Shown here in pieces: positions 1-6,835 of a stretch of DNA of 16,973 nt; the stretch's first letter is position 1, and each line of letters begins with the position of its first letter. This DNA is from Bacteroidales bacterium (GTDB lineage: Bacteria; Bacteroidota; Bacteroidia; Bacteroidales; WCHB1-69). Below the pieces are notes generated by a model, which saw nothing but the letters and a program-made list of their open reading frames with translations, was not told where the DNA came from and did not search any database. Both the position numbers and the translations under genes were made by a program. The stretch lies in the NCBI GenBank assembly GCA_031272415.1, contig JAISTU010000119.1:1-16973 (forward strand), written 5' to 3'.

Positions 1-343
1 TTTTACGACCGCTTTCACCTTCTTTCTGTAATCGCTGAAAATAAGGCACCGCCAAACCCAACAACTGCATCACAATGGATGCGGAAATGTAAGGCATTAC
101 CCCTAACGCAAAGATAGACGCATTGGAAAAAGCACCCCCAGAAAACATATCCAACAAACCCAACAAACCTTGCCGAGACGAACTTGTAAACGCAGATTGT
201 GCCAGTAATTCCACATCAATACCGGGCAAAGAAATGTATGACCCTACCCGATAAACCAATATTATCCCCAATGTATAGAGTATTCGCTTACGCAATTCCT
301 CTATATGATAAATGTTTTTTATTGTATTGATAAATCTTTTCAT
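1..343 (-). CDS. secY: Preprotein translocase subunit SecY, N-terminal part (runs off the left edge)
   Basis: SecY is the channel-forming inner-membrane subunit of the SecYEG translocon. Only the first 114 codons are in the window. Translated from the ATG at 341-343, the protein has a basic N-terminus, a first membrane segment at about residues 21-40 that ends in SLPG, a plug-like stretch at about 60-75 (GLLGLLDMFSGGAF), a second membrane segment at about 76-96 (GVMPYISASI) and the cytosolic QRLQKEGESGRK that follows. All are typical SecY features in the usual order. It starts 5 nt after the rplO stop, the standard position at the end of the spc operon, so it is co-transcribed with the ribosomal proteins. 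The C-terminal three quarters lie outside the window. Confidence 0.95.
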   Translation of the reverse strand, partial: MKRFINTIKNIYHIEELRKRILYTLGIILVYRVGSYISLPGIDVELLAQSAFTSSSRQGLLGLLDMFSGGAFSNASIFALGVMPYISASIVMQLLGLAVPYFQRLQKEGESGRK

Positions 344-348
344 TGTAT

Positions 349-795
349 TTAAAGAGTTGTTGCTGTACCGCCTTTGGCTTCAATCATCTCAATCGCTTTT
401 TTACTGAAAGCATGAGCCTTCACTTCTAATTTAGAAGTAATTTCACCTTTGGCTAAAATTTTTACTTTATCTTTTTTGCTAATCAAACCGTTGTGACGGA
501 AAACATCTAAATCAAATGTGTTAATGTTTTTATTTTCAAATAGATACTGCAATGTAGATAAATTGATTGCGGTATATTCTACTCTATTGATGTTTTTAAA
601 TCCTGATTTAGGCACACGTCTGTACAATGGCATTTGACCGCCTTCAAATCCTGCTTTGCTTGAATAGCCACTACGGGATTGCGCCCCTTTGTGTCCGCGT
701 GTTGAAGTACCGCCTTTGCCCGAACCTTGTCCGCGACCTATACGTTTTGACTTTTTTACTGCTCCTTTGGCAGGCTTTAATTCATTCAGATTCAT
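349..795 (-). CDS. rplO: 50S ribosomal protein L15 (uL15)
   Basis: A 148-residue large-subunit assembly protein that contacts 23S rRNA, of normal length for the family. The Gly/Arg-rich N-terminal extension (RIGRGQGSGKGGTSTRGHKG, residues 18-37) is followed by GFEGGQMPLYRRVPKSGF (49-66). The C-terminal L15 signature ends in AFSKKAIEMIEAKGGTA (129-145). The gene lies between rpmD and secY as usual. The start at 793-795 is preceded by a purine-rich AAAAGGAG (807-814 on the minus strand) 11 nt upstream, a weak Shine-Dalgarno candidate that most genes in the cluster lack. Confidence 0.97.
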   Translation of the reverse strand: MNLNELKPAKGAVKKSKRIGRGQGSGKGGTSTRGHKGAQSRSGYSSKAGFEGGQMPLYRRVPKSGFKNINRVEYTAINLSTLQYLFENKNINTFDLDVFRHNGLISKKDKVKILAKGEITSKLEVKAHAFSKKAIEMIEAKGGTATTL

Positions 796-831
796 ATATT
801 CTGTATCTCCTTTTCTAAAATTAATTAAATA

Positions 832-1014
832 TTAAATTTCTTCCACTTTTAATAGATGTCTTACGGACGCAATCATACCCAATATTTGGGGCGTTGCCGT
901 AACTTCTACCGGTCGATTCATTTTCTTTATACCCAAAGCCTCTATAGTTAATTTTTGTACTTTAGGACGTTTAATTTGACTCTTTATTTGAGTGATTCTC
1001 AATTTTTTATCCAT
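832..1014 (-). CDS. rpmD: 50S ribosomal protein L30 (uL30)
   Basis: A 60-residue protein of the large subunit, of normal bacterial L30 length. It has the family pattern: a short beta strand (LRITQIKSQI), the conserved basic turn (KRPKVQKLTIEALGIKKMNR, 15-34) and a C-terminal part, TPQILGMIASVRHLLKVEE. It lies between rpsE and rplO, where L30 is expected. The start is supported by a full AGGAGG Shine-Dalgarno sequence at 1023-1028, 8 nt before the ATG, which is unusual in this window. Confidence 0.95.
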   Translation of the reverse strand: MDKKLRITQIKSQIKRPKVQKLTIEALGIKKMNRPVEVTATPQILGMIASVRHLLKVEEI

Positions 1015-1037
1015 TCTTAATTCCTCCTTTTAATTTA

Positions 1038-1553
1038 TTAACCGTTAAATACTTTGTTCAAATCAATACCTCTCAATTGGGCTACATGACGCGGGTCTTT
1101 CATTTTTGAAAGGGCATCAATAGTAGCCTTCACTACACTGTGAGGGTTGGAAGAGCCTTTGGATTTTGCCAAAACGTTTTTTACGCCAACGCACTCCAAA
1201 ACAGCACGCATAGCACCACCGGCTATAACTCCCGTACCGGGCGCAGCAGGACGTACTAATACCAATGCTCCACTATATTTTCCCTCTTGATAATGAGGTA
1301 TTGTTCCTTTCAAAATAGGCACTCTAATCAAATGCTTGCGGGCATCGGCTACTCCTTTTTCCATTGCAAGGCTTACTTCTTTGGCTTTGCCAAGTCCGTA
1401 ACCAACAATCCCCTTTTCATTGCCTACTACTACCACTGCTGAAAAAGTAAACGTCCGTCCCCCTTTGGTAACTTTTGTAACACGTTGTACGCTCACCAGC
1501 CTGTCTACTAACTCTTCTGTTTGGTTTATATGCACTTTTTCTGTCATCTTCAA
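1038..1553 (-). CDS. rpsE: 30S ribosomal protein S5 (uS5)
   Basis: A 171-residue small-subunit protein involved in decoding accuracy. The N-terminal double-stranded-RNA-binding domain carries the signature RVTKVTKGGRTFTFSA (24-39), the loop in which spectinomycin-resistance changes arise in other bacteria. The C-terminal domain starts near residue 75 and includes APGTGVIAGGAMRAVLECVG (104-123) and GSSNPHSVVKATIDAL. A second ATG two codons in (residue 3) is an equally plausible start. No Shine-Dalgarno sequence is visible upstream. The stop of rplR lies 10 nt upstream, so the two genes are co-transcribed. Confidence 0.97.
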   Translation of the reverse strand: MKMTEKVHINQTEELVDRLVSVQRVTKVTKGGRTFTFSAVVVVGNEKGIVGYGLGKAKEVSLAMEKGVADARKHLIRVPILKGTIPHYQEGKYSGALVLVRPAAPGTGVIAGGAMRAVLECVGVKNVLAKSKGSSNPHSVVKATIDALSKMKDPRHVAQLRGIDLNKVFNG

Positions 1554-1563
1554 TTAATTTTTT

Positions 1564-1926
1564 TTAGAATTTTAAACCACCTTCTCTTGCAGCATCCGCA
1601 AGAGATTTAACTCTACCATGATACAAATAACCATTTCGGTCAAAAACAACCTCACTAATGCCTTTTTCTAATGCACGCGCACTGATTTCGGCACCTACCA
1701 ATTTGGCTTTTTCTGTTTTGGTTATTTTTTGAGACTTAATATTTTCAAGTGTAGAAGAAGCACTTGCAAGCGTTACACCTGCTACATCATCCACTAATTG
1801 AACATATATCTGGTCATTGCTTCTGAACACAGACAAACGAGGACGTTCTGCTGTCCCGCTGACAATACGTCTTACTCTGTGTTTAATCCTTTCTCTTCTG
1901 TATTCCTTACGATTTTTCGTTGCCAT
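1564..1926 (-). CDS. rplR: 50S ribosomal protein L18 (uL18)
   Basis: A 120-residue protein that binds 5S rRNA in the central protuberance together with L5. It has a basic N-terminus (KEYRRERIKHRVRR), the signature RPRLSVFRSNDQIYVQLVDD (28-47) and the conserved C-terminus VVFDRNGYLYHGRVKSLAD followed by AAREGGLKF. Length and position between rplF and rpsE are standard. No Shine-Dalgarno sequence is seen, only a weak purine stretch. Confidence 0.97.
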   Translation of the reverse strand: MATKNRKEYRRERIKHRVRRIVSGTAERPRLSVFRSNDQIYVQLVDDVAGVTLASASSTLENIKSQKITKTEKAKLVGAEISARALEKGISEVVFDRNGYLYHGRVKSLADAAREGGLKF

Positions 1927-1969
1927 TCTTCTCTAATATGGATTTTTTCTTAATTTAATTGATTCTTAA

Positions 1970-2527
1970 CTATTTCTCAGCCGATTTACCTGCTTTTCTA
2001 CGAATAATTTCACCCGCAAAACGAATACCTTTTCCTTTGTAAGGCTCAGGTTTTCTGTAACTGCGTATCTTGGCTGCAACTTGTCCTAATAATTGTTTAT
2101 CATTACAAGTCAATTTAACAATTGGATTTTTACCTTTTTCAGAAATCGTTTCGACTGTAATCTCTTTGGGTAACTCAAATATAACGTTATGTGAATATCC
2201 CAACGACATATCCAAAACTTGCCCGGTAGCCTGCGCCTTGTAACCGGTACCTACCAATTCCTGTACTACAGTAAATCCTTCGCTAACGCCTTTTACCATG
2301 TTGGCTATCAATGCTCTGTATAAACCATGCAAAGAACGATGCCTCTTTTGGTCGGTAGGACGTTTAACGTGCAATTGACCATCCTCAACTTCAATGCTGA
2401 TGGCTGAATCTATTGCCTGCGAAAGTTCTCCTCTACTTCCTTTGACAGTTAAAATTCCTGTCTTCTCGTCCATCTTAACGCTTACTCCTTGTGGTAAACT
2501 GATGGGTAATTTTCCTATTCTTGACAT
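1970..2527 (-). CDS. rplF: 50S ribosomal protein L6 (uL6)
   Basis: A 185-residue protein near the base of the L7/L12 stalk and the elongation-factor-binding region. It begins MSRIGKLPISLPQGV and carries two L6-type domains. The hallmark C-terminal motif PEPYKGKGIRF is at 160-170, followed by the basic tail AGEIIRRKAGKSAEK. Length fits the family. There is a 43-nt gap to rplR downstream and a 31-nt gap to rpsH upstream, both free of any other gene. Confidence 0.97.
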   Translation of the reverse strand: MSRIGKLPISLPQGVSVKMDEKTGILTVKGSRGELSQAIDSAISIEVEDGQLHVKRPTDQKRHRSLHGLYRALIANMVKGVSEGFTVVQELVGTGYKAQATGQVLDMSLGYSHNVIFELPKEITVETISEKGKNPIVKLTCNDKQLLGQVAAKIRSYRKPEPYKGKGIRFAGEIIRRKAGKSAEK

Positions 2528-2558
2528 TTTCGCTTACTTTTTTTTACCGATTTAATTA

Positions 2559-2957
2559 CTAACTAATATAACAAATAACCTCGCCACCTACGTTCAATGA
2601 ACGTGCTTCCTTATCCGTCATTAAGCCTCTTGACGTAGAAACAACTGCAATACCCATGCCGTTTAGCACGCGTGGCAAATCATCAACTCCTACATATTTA
2701 CGCAAACCGGGACGGCTTACACGTTTGAGTTCCGTAATTGCACACTCTTTGCTTACAGGATGATACTTTAAGGCTATTTTTATTTTACCGGGCATACAAT
2801 CATTCTCAAATTTATAGTTGAGTATATACCCCTTTTCAAACAAAATTTTTGTTATTTCTCTTTTCATATTTGACGTTGGTATTTCTACAATACGATGTTT
2901 TGCCATCACTGCATTTCTAATCCGTGTCAAATAATCTGCTATAGGATCCGTATTCAT
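2559..2957 (-). CDS. rpsH: 30S ribosomal protein S8 (uS8)
   Basis: A 132-residue primary 16S rRNA-binding protein. It starts MNTDPIADYLTRIRNA, the standard S8 opening, and has the C-terminal signature VVSTSRGLMTDKEAR (105-119) followed by NVGGEVICYIS. In E. coli S8 is the translational autoregulator of the spc operon; whether that applies here cannot be judged from the sequence. It lies between rpsN and rplF. Confidence 0.97.
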   Translation of the reverse strand: MNTDPIADYLTRIRNAVMAKHRIVEIPTSNMKREITKILFEKGYILNYKFENDCMPGKIKIALKYHPVSKECAITELKRVSRPGLRKYVGVDDLPRVLNGMGIAVVSTSRGLMTDKEARSLNVGGEVICYIS

Positions 2958-3018
2958 CTTTTAATGCTTATTTTTTAATTCTTACTCTAATTATTATCTT
3001 CTCTAAACTTATTTTTCT

Positions 3019-3288
3019 CTACCAACTTGCTTTTTTAACGCCGGGAATTAGACCTTTGGATGCCATTTCGCGAAAATTGATACGAGATATACCAAATGTA
3101 CGCATATACCCTTTGGGACGCCCCGAAATTTTACAACGATTATGCAAACGTATCGGATTGGCATTATAGGGTATCTTTTGCAATGCCACATAATCGCCTT
3201 CCGCCTTCAAAGTCTCTCTTTTGGTCGCATATCTTGCTACTAATTTTGCACGCTTTACCTCACGCGCCTTCATTGATTCTTTTGCCAT
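3019..3288 (-). CDS. rpsN: 30S ribosomal protein S14, zinc-free long form (uS14)
   Basis: An 89-residue S14 of the long type. The family motif is present as NRCKISGRPKGYMRTFGISR (50-69) followed by INFREMASKGLIPGVKKASW. There is only one cysteine (C52), so the four-cysteine zinc site of the short C+ paralogue is absent and this is the zinc-independent C- form. It lies between rplE and rpsH as expected. There is a 61-nt spacer before rpsH, the longest gap in the cluster, in which I see no gene. Confidence 0.96.
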   Translation of the reverse strand: MAKESMKAREVKRAKLVARYATKRETLKAEGDYVALQKIPYNANPIRLHNRCKISGRPKGYMRTFGISRINFREMASKGLIPGVKKASW

Positions 3289-3297
3289 ATTCTTAAA

Positions 3298-3861
3298 CTA
3301 TTCTGCTTTTTTCTGGTTTTTAAATGGAAATCCAAACTCTTTGAGCAACATCAAACACTCCTCATCATTAAAGGCAGTCGTTACAAATGTAATATCCATA
3401 CCGTTTAACTTGCTGATTTTGTCAATGTCAATTTCTGGGAATATAATTTGTTCACTAATTCCCATTGTATAATTGCCCCTACCGTCAAATCCTTTTTCGT
3501 TAATACCCCTAAAATCGCGGATACGTGGAACGGCAACGGCTATCAATCTATCCAAAAATTCGTACATCCTATCGCCACGCAAGGTTACTCGTACTCCGAT
3601 AGGGTTGTTGCGACGAAGTTTGAAATTAGATATATCCTTTTTCGACTTGGTAGCCACTGCTTTTTGACCGGCAATCAATGTCATCTCTTGAATACCCGTA
3701 TCTATCAATTTTTTATCGGCTGTAGCAGCCCCTAATCCTTGATTGAGACATATTTTTGTTATTTTCGGTACTCTCATGACCGACTTACAGCCTATCGCCT
3801 TCTGTAATGAAGGACGTATTTCGTTTTCGTATTTTTCTCTTAATCTTGGAACGTAATTCAT
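3298..3861 (-). CDS. rplE: 50S ribosomal protein L5 (uL5)
   Basis: A 187-residue protein that binds 5S rRNA and forms an intersubunit bridge in the central protuberance. The conserved blocks are VPKITKICLNQGLG (31-44), RRNNPIGVRVTLRGDRMYEF (83-102), PRIRDFRGI (112-120) and the C-terminal GMDITFVTTAFNDEE (154-168). Its ATG overlaps the rplX stop by one base (TAATG at 3859-3863), implying translational coupling with L24. Confidence 0.97.
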   Translation of the reverse strand: MNYVPRLREKYENEIRPSLQKAIGCKSVMRVPKITKICLNQGLGAATADKKLIDTGIQEMTLIAGQKAVATKSKKDISNFKLRRNNPIGVRVTLRGDRMYEFLDRLIAVAVPRIRDFRGINEKGFDGRGNYTMGISEQIIFPEIDIDKISKLNGMDITFVTTAFNDEECLMLLKEFGFPFKNQKKAE

Positions 3862-4181
3862 TATTTAATGTCCTCCCCTGTTTTTTTAGAATATCTTACT
3901 GTTTTTTGAGCATCATTTTTCCGCCTGCCAATTCGTGTAGGCTCGCCTTTGGAATCTATTACCATTAAATTGGAAATATGTACGGAGGCTTCTTTCTTAA
4001 TAATGCCTCCTTGCGGACTTTTGGCAGAAGGTTTGGTATTTTTACTTACCATATTAACACCTTCTACAAATGCTCTATATTTTTCTACTTCTACTTTAAG
4101 TACTTTTCCTGTCTGACCTCTGTCATCGCCGGAAAGCACCCTTACTGTATCTCCTTTTTTTATATGTATCTTCGGATTCAT
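3861..4181 (-). CDS. rplX: 50S ribosomal protein L24 (uL24)
   Basis: A 106-residue assembly-initiator protein of the large subunit. The KOW motif is clear near the N-terminus (KGDTVRVLSGDDRGQTGKVL, 9-28), followed by the L24 signature GVNMVSKNTKPS and QGGIIKKEASVHISNLM. The stop overlaps the rplE start in TAATG. Length is normal for bacteria, with a short lysine-rich C-terminus (RYSKKTGEDIK). Confidence 0.97.
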   Translation of the reverse strand: MNPKIHIKKGDTVRVLSGDDRGQTGKVLKVEVEKYRAFVEGVNMVSKNTKPSAKSPQGGIIKKEASVHISNLMVIDSKGEPTRIGRRKNDAQKTVRYSKKTGEDIK

Positions 4182-4211
4182 TTTTCTTTCTATACTTTTT
4201 TAATTATTATT

Positions 4212-4580
4212 TTATAAAACCTCCGGTGCTAAAGAAACAATTTTTAAATATTGTTTTTCACGCAATTCACGGGCAACAGGTCCAAAGATACGCGTACCTC
4301 TCAACTCTTCGGCGGCGGTAAGCAATACCACTGCGTTGTCGTCAAAACGAATATAAGAGCCGTCTGCACGTCTTGTTTCTTTGCGAGTACGTACAACGAC
4401 AGCCTTTGATACCGTTCCTTTTTTAATATTACCGGACGAGATCGCGTCTTTTACTGTTACTACTATTTTATCTCCTATGCGGGCGTAACGCTTTTTGGTA
4501 CCCCCTAAAACGCGGATACACAATACTTCTTTTGCTCCGCTATTATCTGCTACTGACAATCTTGACTCCTGTTGTATCAT
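4212..4580 (-). CDS. rplN: 50S ribosomal protein L14 (uL14)
   Basis: A 122-residue protein that forms intersubunit bridges. It begins MIQQESRLSVADNSGAKEVL, an almost invariant L14 opening. It continues with RIGDKIVVTVKDA (34-46) and GSYIRFDDNAVVLL (74-87), and ends with GTRIFGPVARELR (95-107). Exact family length. It follows rpsQ after a single intergenic base, so the two are tightly coupled in one transcript. Confidence 0.98.
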   Translation of the reverse strand: MIQQESRLSVADNSGAKEVLCIRVLGGTKKRYARIGDKIVVTVKDAISSGNIKKGTVSKAVVVRTRKETRRADGSYIRFDDNAVVLLTAAEELRGTRIFGPVARELREKQYLKIVSLAPEVL

Positions 4581-4581
4581 C

Positions 4582-4836
4582 TTACTTCGCTTTTTCTATA
4601 ATTTCTACCAAACGCCAACATTTATTCTTGCTCAACGGACGCGTTTCCATTATCCGTACTACATCTCCTATGCCACAGGCTTCTTTCTCATCATGTGCCA
4701 TAAATTTGGAAGTTTCTTTCAAAAACTTACCATATTTTGGATGTTTAGCCTTACTTTCTACCTTAACAACAATAGATTTTTGCATCTTGTTGCTTACTAC
4801 AATTCCTTCTCTTACTTTTCTGAAATTCCTTTCCAT
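4582..4836 (-). CDS. rpsQ: 30S ribosomal protein S17 (uS17)
   Basis: An 84-residue primary 16S rRNA-binding protein with an OB fold. Conserved stretches are REGIVVSNKMQKSIVV (9-24), KHPKYGKFLKETSKFMAHDE (31-50) and the S17 signature GDVVRIMETRPLSK (57-70) followed by NKCWRLVEII. It follows rpmC after 3 nt. No Shine-Dalgarno sequence is visible, as expected for this phylum. Confidence 0.97.
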   Translation of the reverse strand: MERNFRKVREGIVVSNKMQKSIVVKVESKAKHPKYGKFLKETSKFMAHDEKEACGIGDVVRIMETRPLSKNKCWRLVEIIEKAK

Positions 4837-4839
4837 TTT

Positions 4840-5055
4840 TTATGCTTGTTTAACAGATTTTAGTTCGGCTCTTTCTCTTGCCGTAATTTCGGTTTTTAAT
4901 CTCGCAATTGTCTTGCGGTATTCTTTTATTCTGTTTGGATTTTCAATAGGAGAAACAGCATGGTGCATTTTTAATTTGACCAACTGTTTGACCTCTTCAT
5001 CCAACCTTTCATATAATTCCTTTGTTGAAAGTTCTGCAATTACTGATTGTTTCAT
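4840..5055 (-). CDS. rpmC: 50S ribosomal protein L29 (uL29)
   Basis: A 71-residue, mostly helical large-subunit protein near the polypeptide exit tunnel. The L29 pattern is present: an N-terminal helix with ELSTKELYERLDEEVKQL, then the signature NRIKEYRKTIARLKTEI (41-57). The start at 5053-5055 is preceded at exactly 8 nt by a full AGGAGG (5064-5069 on the minus strand). Very few genes here have this, and rpmD has the same spacing. Confidence 0.95.
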   Translation of the reverse strand: MKQSVIAELSTKELYERLDEEVKQLVKLKMHHAVSPIENPNRIKEYRKTIARLKTEITARERAELKSVKQA

Positions 5056-5078
5056 CTTTATTTCCTCCTTTAAAATGA

Positions 5079-5507
5079 TTATAAATTATCTTCCGAATAA
5101 TCGGGGCGAACCACAAATTTAGTTAATATTGGTAATTTTTGAGCCCCCAGACGCATTGCTTCTTTGGCTACTGCCAATGGAACGCCGTCAGATTCAAACA
5201 AAATTCTACCCGGTGATATACGGGCTACAAAATATTCAGGCGCACCTTTCCCTTTTCCCATACGTACTTCAGCCGGTTTTTTAGTTACTGGCTTATCCGG
5301 GAAAACTCTTATCCACAACTGACCCTCACGTTTCATATAACGCGTAATCGCTTGACGTGCAGCCTCAATTTGCCTTCCTGTCATCCAACACTCTTGTGTC
5401 GCTTTTATGCCGAAAGAACCAAAAGCAATTTCAGCGCCTCGCTTTGTATTGCCTTTCATTCTCCCCTTCTGCATTCTTCTGTATTTAGTCTTCTTTGGTT
5501 GTAACAT
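5079..5507 (-). CDS. rplP: 50S ribosomal protein L16 (uL16), first gene of this transcript
   Basis: A 142-residue protein at the tRNA-binding face of the large subunit. The N-terminus MLQPKKTKYRRMQKGRMKG is typical, as are FGIKATQECWMTGRQIEAAR (32-51), RVFPDKPVTKKPAEVRMGKG (67-86) and FVARISPGRILFE. The arginine of RMGKG is the residue hydroxylated by oxygenases in some bacteria. Normally rpsC lies immediately upstream; here there is only a leader of about 90 nt and a promoter box at 5606-5613, so rplP opens the operon. Confidence 0.98.
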   Translation of the reverse strand: MLQPKKTKYRRMQKGRMKGNTKRGAEIAFGSFGIKATQECWMTGRQIEAARQAITRYMKREGQLWIRVFPDKPVTKKPAEVRMGKGKGAPEYFVARISPGRILFESDGVPLAVAKEAMRLGAQKLPILTKFVVRPDYSEDNL

Positions 5508-5805
5508 CGCTACTAAATCTTCTCTAAATTTTTTATTCTACTTCTTAATCTCTAATATCTCCCAAAAAATGTACCTCTTATCAAAGCATTTTTTATAGGG
5601 GTATGCAAAGATACACTTTTTTTTGATACAAAACTTAATTTCTCAAAAAAAATATTTTCTTTTTTTTGCGTTTTTTCTGCAATGAACTATTTTAATATAT
5701 TGATTTTCAATAAATTACAATATATTTTTAGTGTAAATATTTTTTTTATCCAATTGAAAAAAATATTTTCGGATTTTTTTTTGTTGCAGAAGCAACGGCA
5801 CATTA
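5508..5805. other. AT-rich leader and upstream region of the ribosomal operon, no gene
   Basis: Apart from the promoter at 5606-5633, this stretch is nearly all A and T runs. No open frame resembles rpsC or any other ribosomal protein on either strand. A small dyad (GTTGC at 5783-5787, GCAAC at 5792-5796) is present but too short to call. The region from 5508 to the promoter is the transcribed leader of rplP. Confidence 0.7.
5606..5633 (-). promoter_or_regulatory. Promoter for the rplP-secY ribosomal operon
   Basis: Read on the minus strand, TATCTTTG (5606-5613) matches the Bacteroidota -7 consensus TAnnTTTG exactly. Upstream are TTTTG (5629-5633, 15 nt away) and TTAAG (20 nt away), either of which could serve as the -33 element. 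The box lies about 100 nt before the rplP ATG. About 35 bp around it match the promoter at 6948-6973 almost base for base, including GTATCAAAAAA and GTGTATCTTTGCA. Confidence 0.75.
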
Positions 5806-5992
5806 GAGTGGAGAGTGGAGTTTTTTTTTTGCATTTTTGCCCCCCATTGTCTGAACTATGATTTTTTTGATTTGAATGATTTATATGATTATTATAATCC
5901 TGTTAATCATATAAATCTTATGAAAATCGTGGTTCAGACAATTTTAAAATCACACAAATCACATCAATCATACGAAAAGCGTGGTTCAGACA
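5806..5992 (+). repeat. Composite palindromic element, copy 1
   Basis: Components from left to right: two heptamers GAGTGGA (5806-5819), a T run, the motif GCATTTTTGCCCCCC (5831-5845), a 93-bp imperfect palindrome (5848-5940) that opens TGTCTGAAC and closes GGTTCAGACA, and an extra right arm (5941-5992) that again closes GGTTCAGACA. The palindrome interior is built of spaced TGATT/AATCA units. The whole array is an inverted copy of 7052-7240. Palindromes of this type with TGTCTGAAC ends are, to my knowledge, common intergenic repeats in Bacteroidota. I see no coding capacity. Confidence 0.8.
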
Positions 5993-6002
5993 ATACAAGT
6001 AA

Positions 6003-6022
6003 AGACGTAGCACGCTACGTCT
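6003..6022. repeat. Perfect 9-bp inverted repeat next to composite copy 1
   Basis: AGACGTAGC (6003-6011) and GCTACGTCT (6014-6022) are separated by two bases. It resembles the short GAGACG...CGTCTC palindromes scattered in many Bacteroidota genomes. No T run follows on either strand, so it is not an obvious terminator. Confidence 0.65.
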
Positions 6023-6034
6023 CTCCCTTCCCTT

Positions 6035-6080
6035 TGTCTGAACTATGATTTGGAATGATTAACATGATTATCAAGATTTT
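6035..6080 (+). repeat. Half copy of the palindrome (left arm only)
   Basis: TGTCTGAAC at 6035-6043 is followed by the same TGATT-rich arm as the full palindromes. There is no closing GTTCAGACA within the next 150 bases, so only one arm remains. It is a truncated or decayed member of the repeat family. Confidence 0.6.
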
Positions 6081-6120
6081 ATCATATAGATTTTTCCTTT
6101 GTAAACATTTATCCCAAAGC

Positions 6121-6160
6121 AGAAAAGAAAAAGAGGCTGAATTATTGAAAAACAGCCCCT
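6121..6160 (-). terminator. Rho-independent terminator of the 6212-6835 gene
   Basis: On the minus strand AGGGGCTG (6153-6160) pairs with CAGCCTCT (6132-6139): eight pairs with one G-U, and a 13-nt loop. A T-rich run follows (complement of 6121-6131). It lies about 50 nt after the stop of the lipoprotein gene, in the right orientation. Confidence 0.75.
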
Positions 6161-6211
6161 TACAATGCATGTATCAATGTTTCTTGATAACGTTTTTATT
6201 GGGCTAACGTA

Positions 6212-6835
6212 TCATTGAATTGTTTTTGCATGTTCGATAATTGCCTCGTATGCAACACTATCAAGGACATTAGCAATACAATCGACGATATGAGAATACT
6301 CCCCTGCGGAAGGATTATAATTAAGAATATCCCCTTCTTTGTTACACATAACAGAAGTCGGCACCGTTCCCTTAAATTTGTATCCTTTTACATGCGAATT
6401 TAATACACAATAGATGCGAATGGCATCCATTTCGCTATCCCATGCGGCTTGATACGTAGGGTAAGTGCAGTTTGTCTTTTTCAAAAGATTTGACAAATTG
6501 TGTTCTCGCCCTAAAAATATCGAAACAAAGCCAATATTTTCAGGCTTTTGCTCCAAAAAAGGGGCAACATACATTTCAAACATTCTGCCACAACCTGGCC
6601 ACGCATCTATCCAACAAAAAAAGATAGTTGTATCATTGCTCTTTATAATGCTGTCAATTTCGTGAATACATGAATAATAATTGCGAATGTCTACATCCTG
6701 CATGGAGGTGTCCGTCTTTTCCTCGCTATCAGCAAAGTTTATACTAATAGACCTACCACAATTACACAACATCAACAACATTATAAAGATGAGAAGTAAA
6801 CTTACTTTTGTTTTTTTATTATATAATTTATTCAT
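6212..6835 (-). CDS. Lipoprotein, possibly thioredoxin-like with a degenerate active site
   Basis: A 207-residue protein. A basic N-terminus and a hydrophobic segment (about 11-23) end in LMLCNC, so lipidation at C24 or C26 is likely, although the lipobox is not ideal. In the mature part, the stretch IFFCWIDAWPGCGRMFEMY (71-89) resembles the active-site strand and helix of thioredoxin/TlpA-type proteins. Where WCxxC is expected it has WPGC (79-82), leaving one cysteine. Further on, KGTVPTSVMCNKEGDIL (155-171) resembles the cis-proline strand of that fold, with P159. Other cysteines (C123, C143, C164, C186) are scattered. The fold assignment is inference and redox activity is doubtful. The gene is alone on its strand, with its own promoter (6948-6973) and terminator (6121-6160), and sits between two inverted composite repeats. 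Confidence 0.7.
   Translation of the reverse strand: MNKLYNKKTKVSLLLIFIMLLMLCNCGRSISINFADSEEKTDTSMQDVDIRNYYSCIHEIDSIIKSNDTTIFFCWIDAWPGCGRMFEMYVAPFLEQKPENIGFVSIFLGREHNLSNLLKKTNCTYPTYQAAWDSEMDAIRIYCVLNSHVKGYKFKGTVPTSVMCNKEGDILNYNPSAGEYSHIVDCIANVLDSVAYEAIIEHAKTIQ

Noticed and set aside
5815..6048. ORF of 77 residues across composite copy 1
   Set aside because: It consists of translated palindrome and low-complexity sequence and has no start context.
5848..6080. CRISPR-like array from the repeated TGATT/TGTCTGAAC text
   Set aside because: The units are arms of palindromes and not evenly spaced direct repeats with unique spacers, and no cas gene is present.
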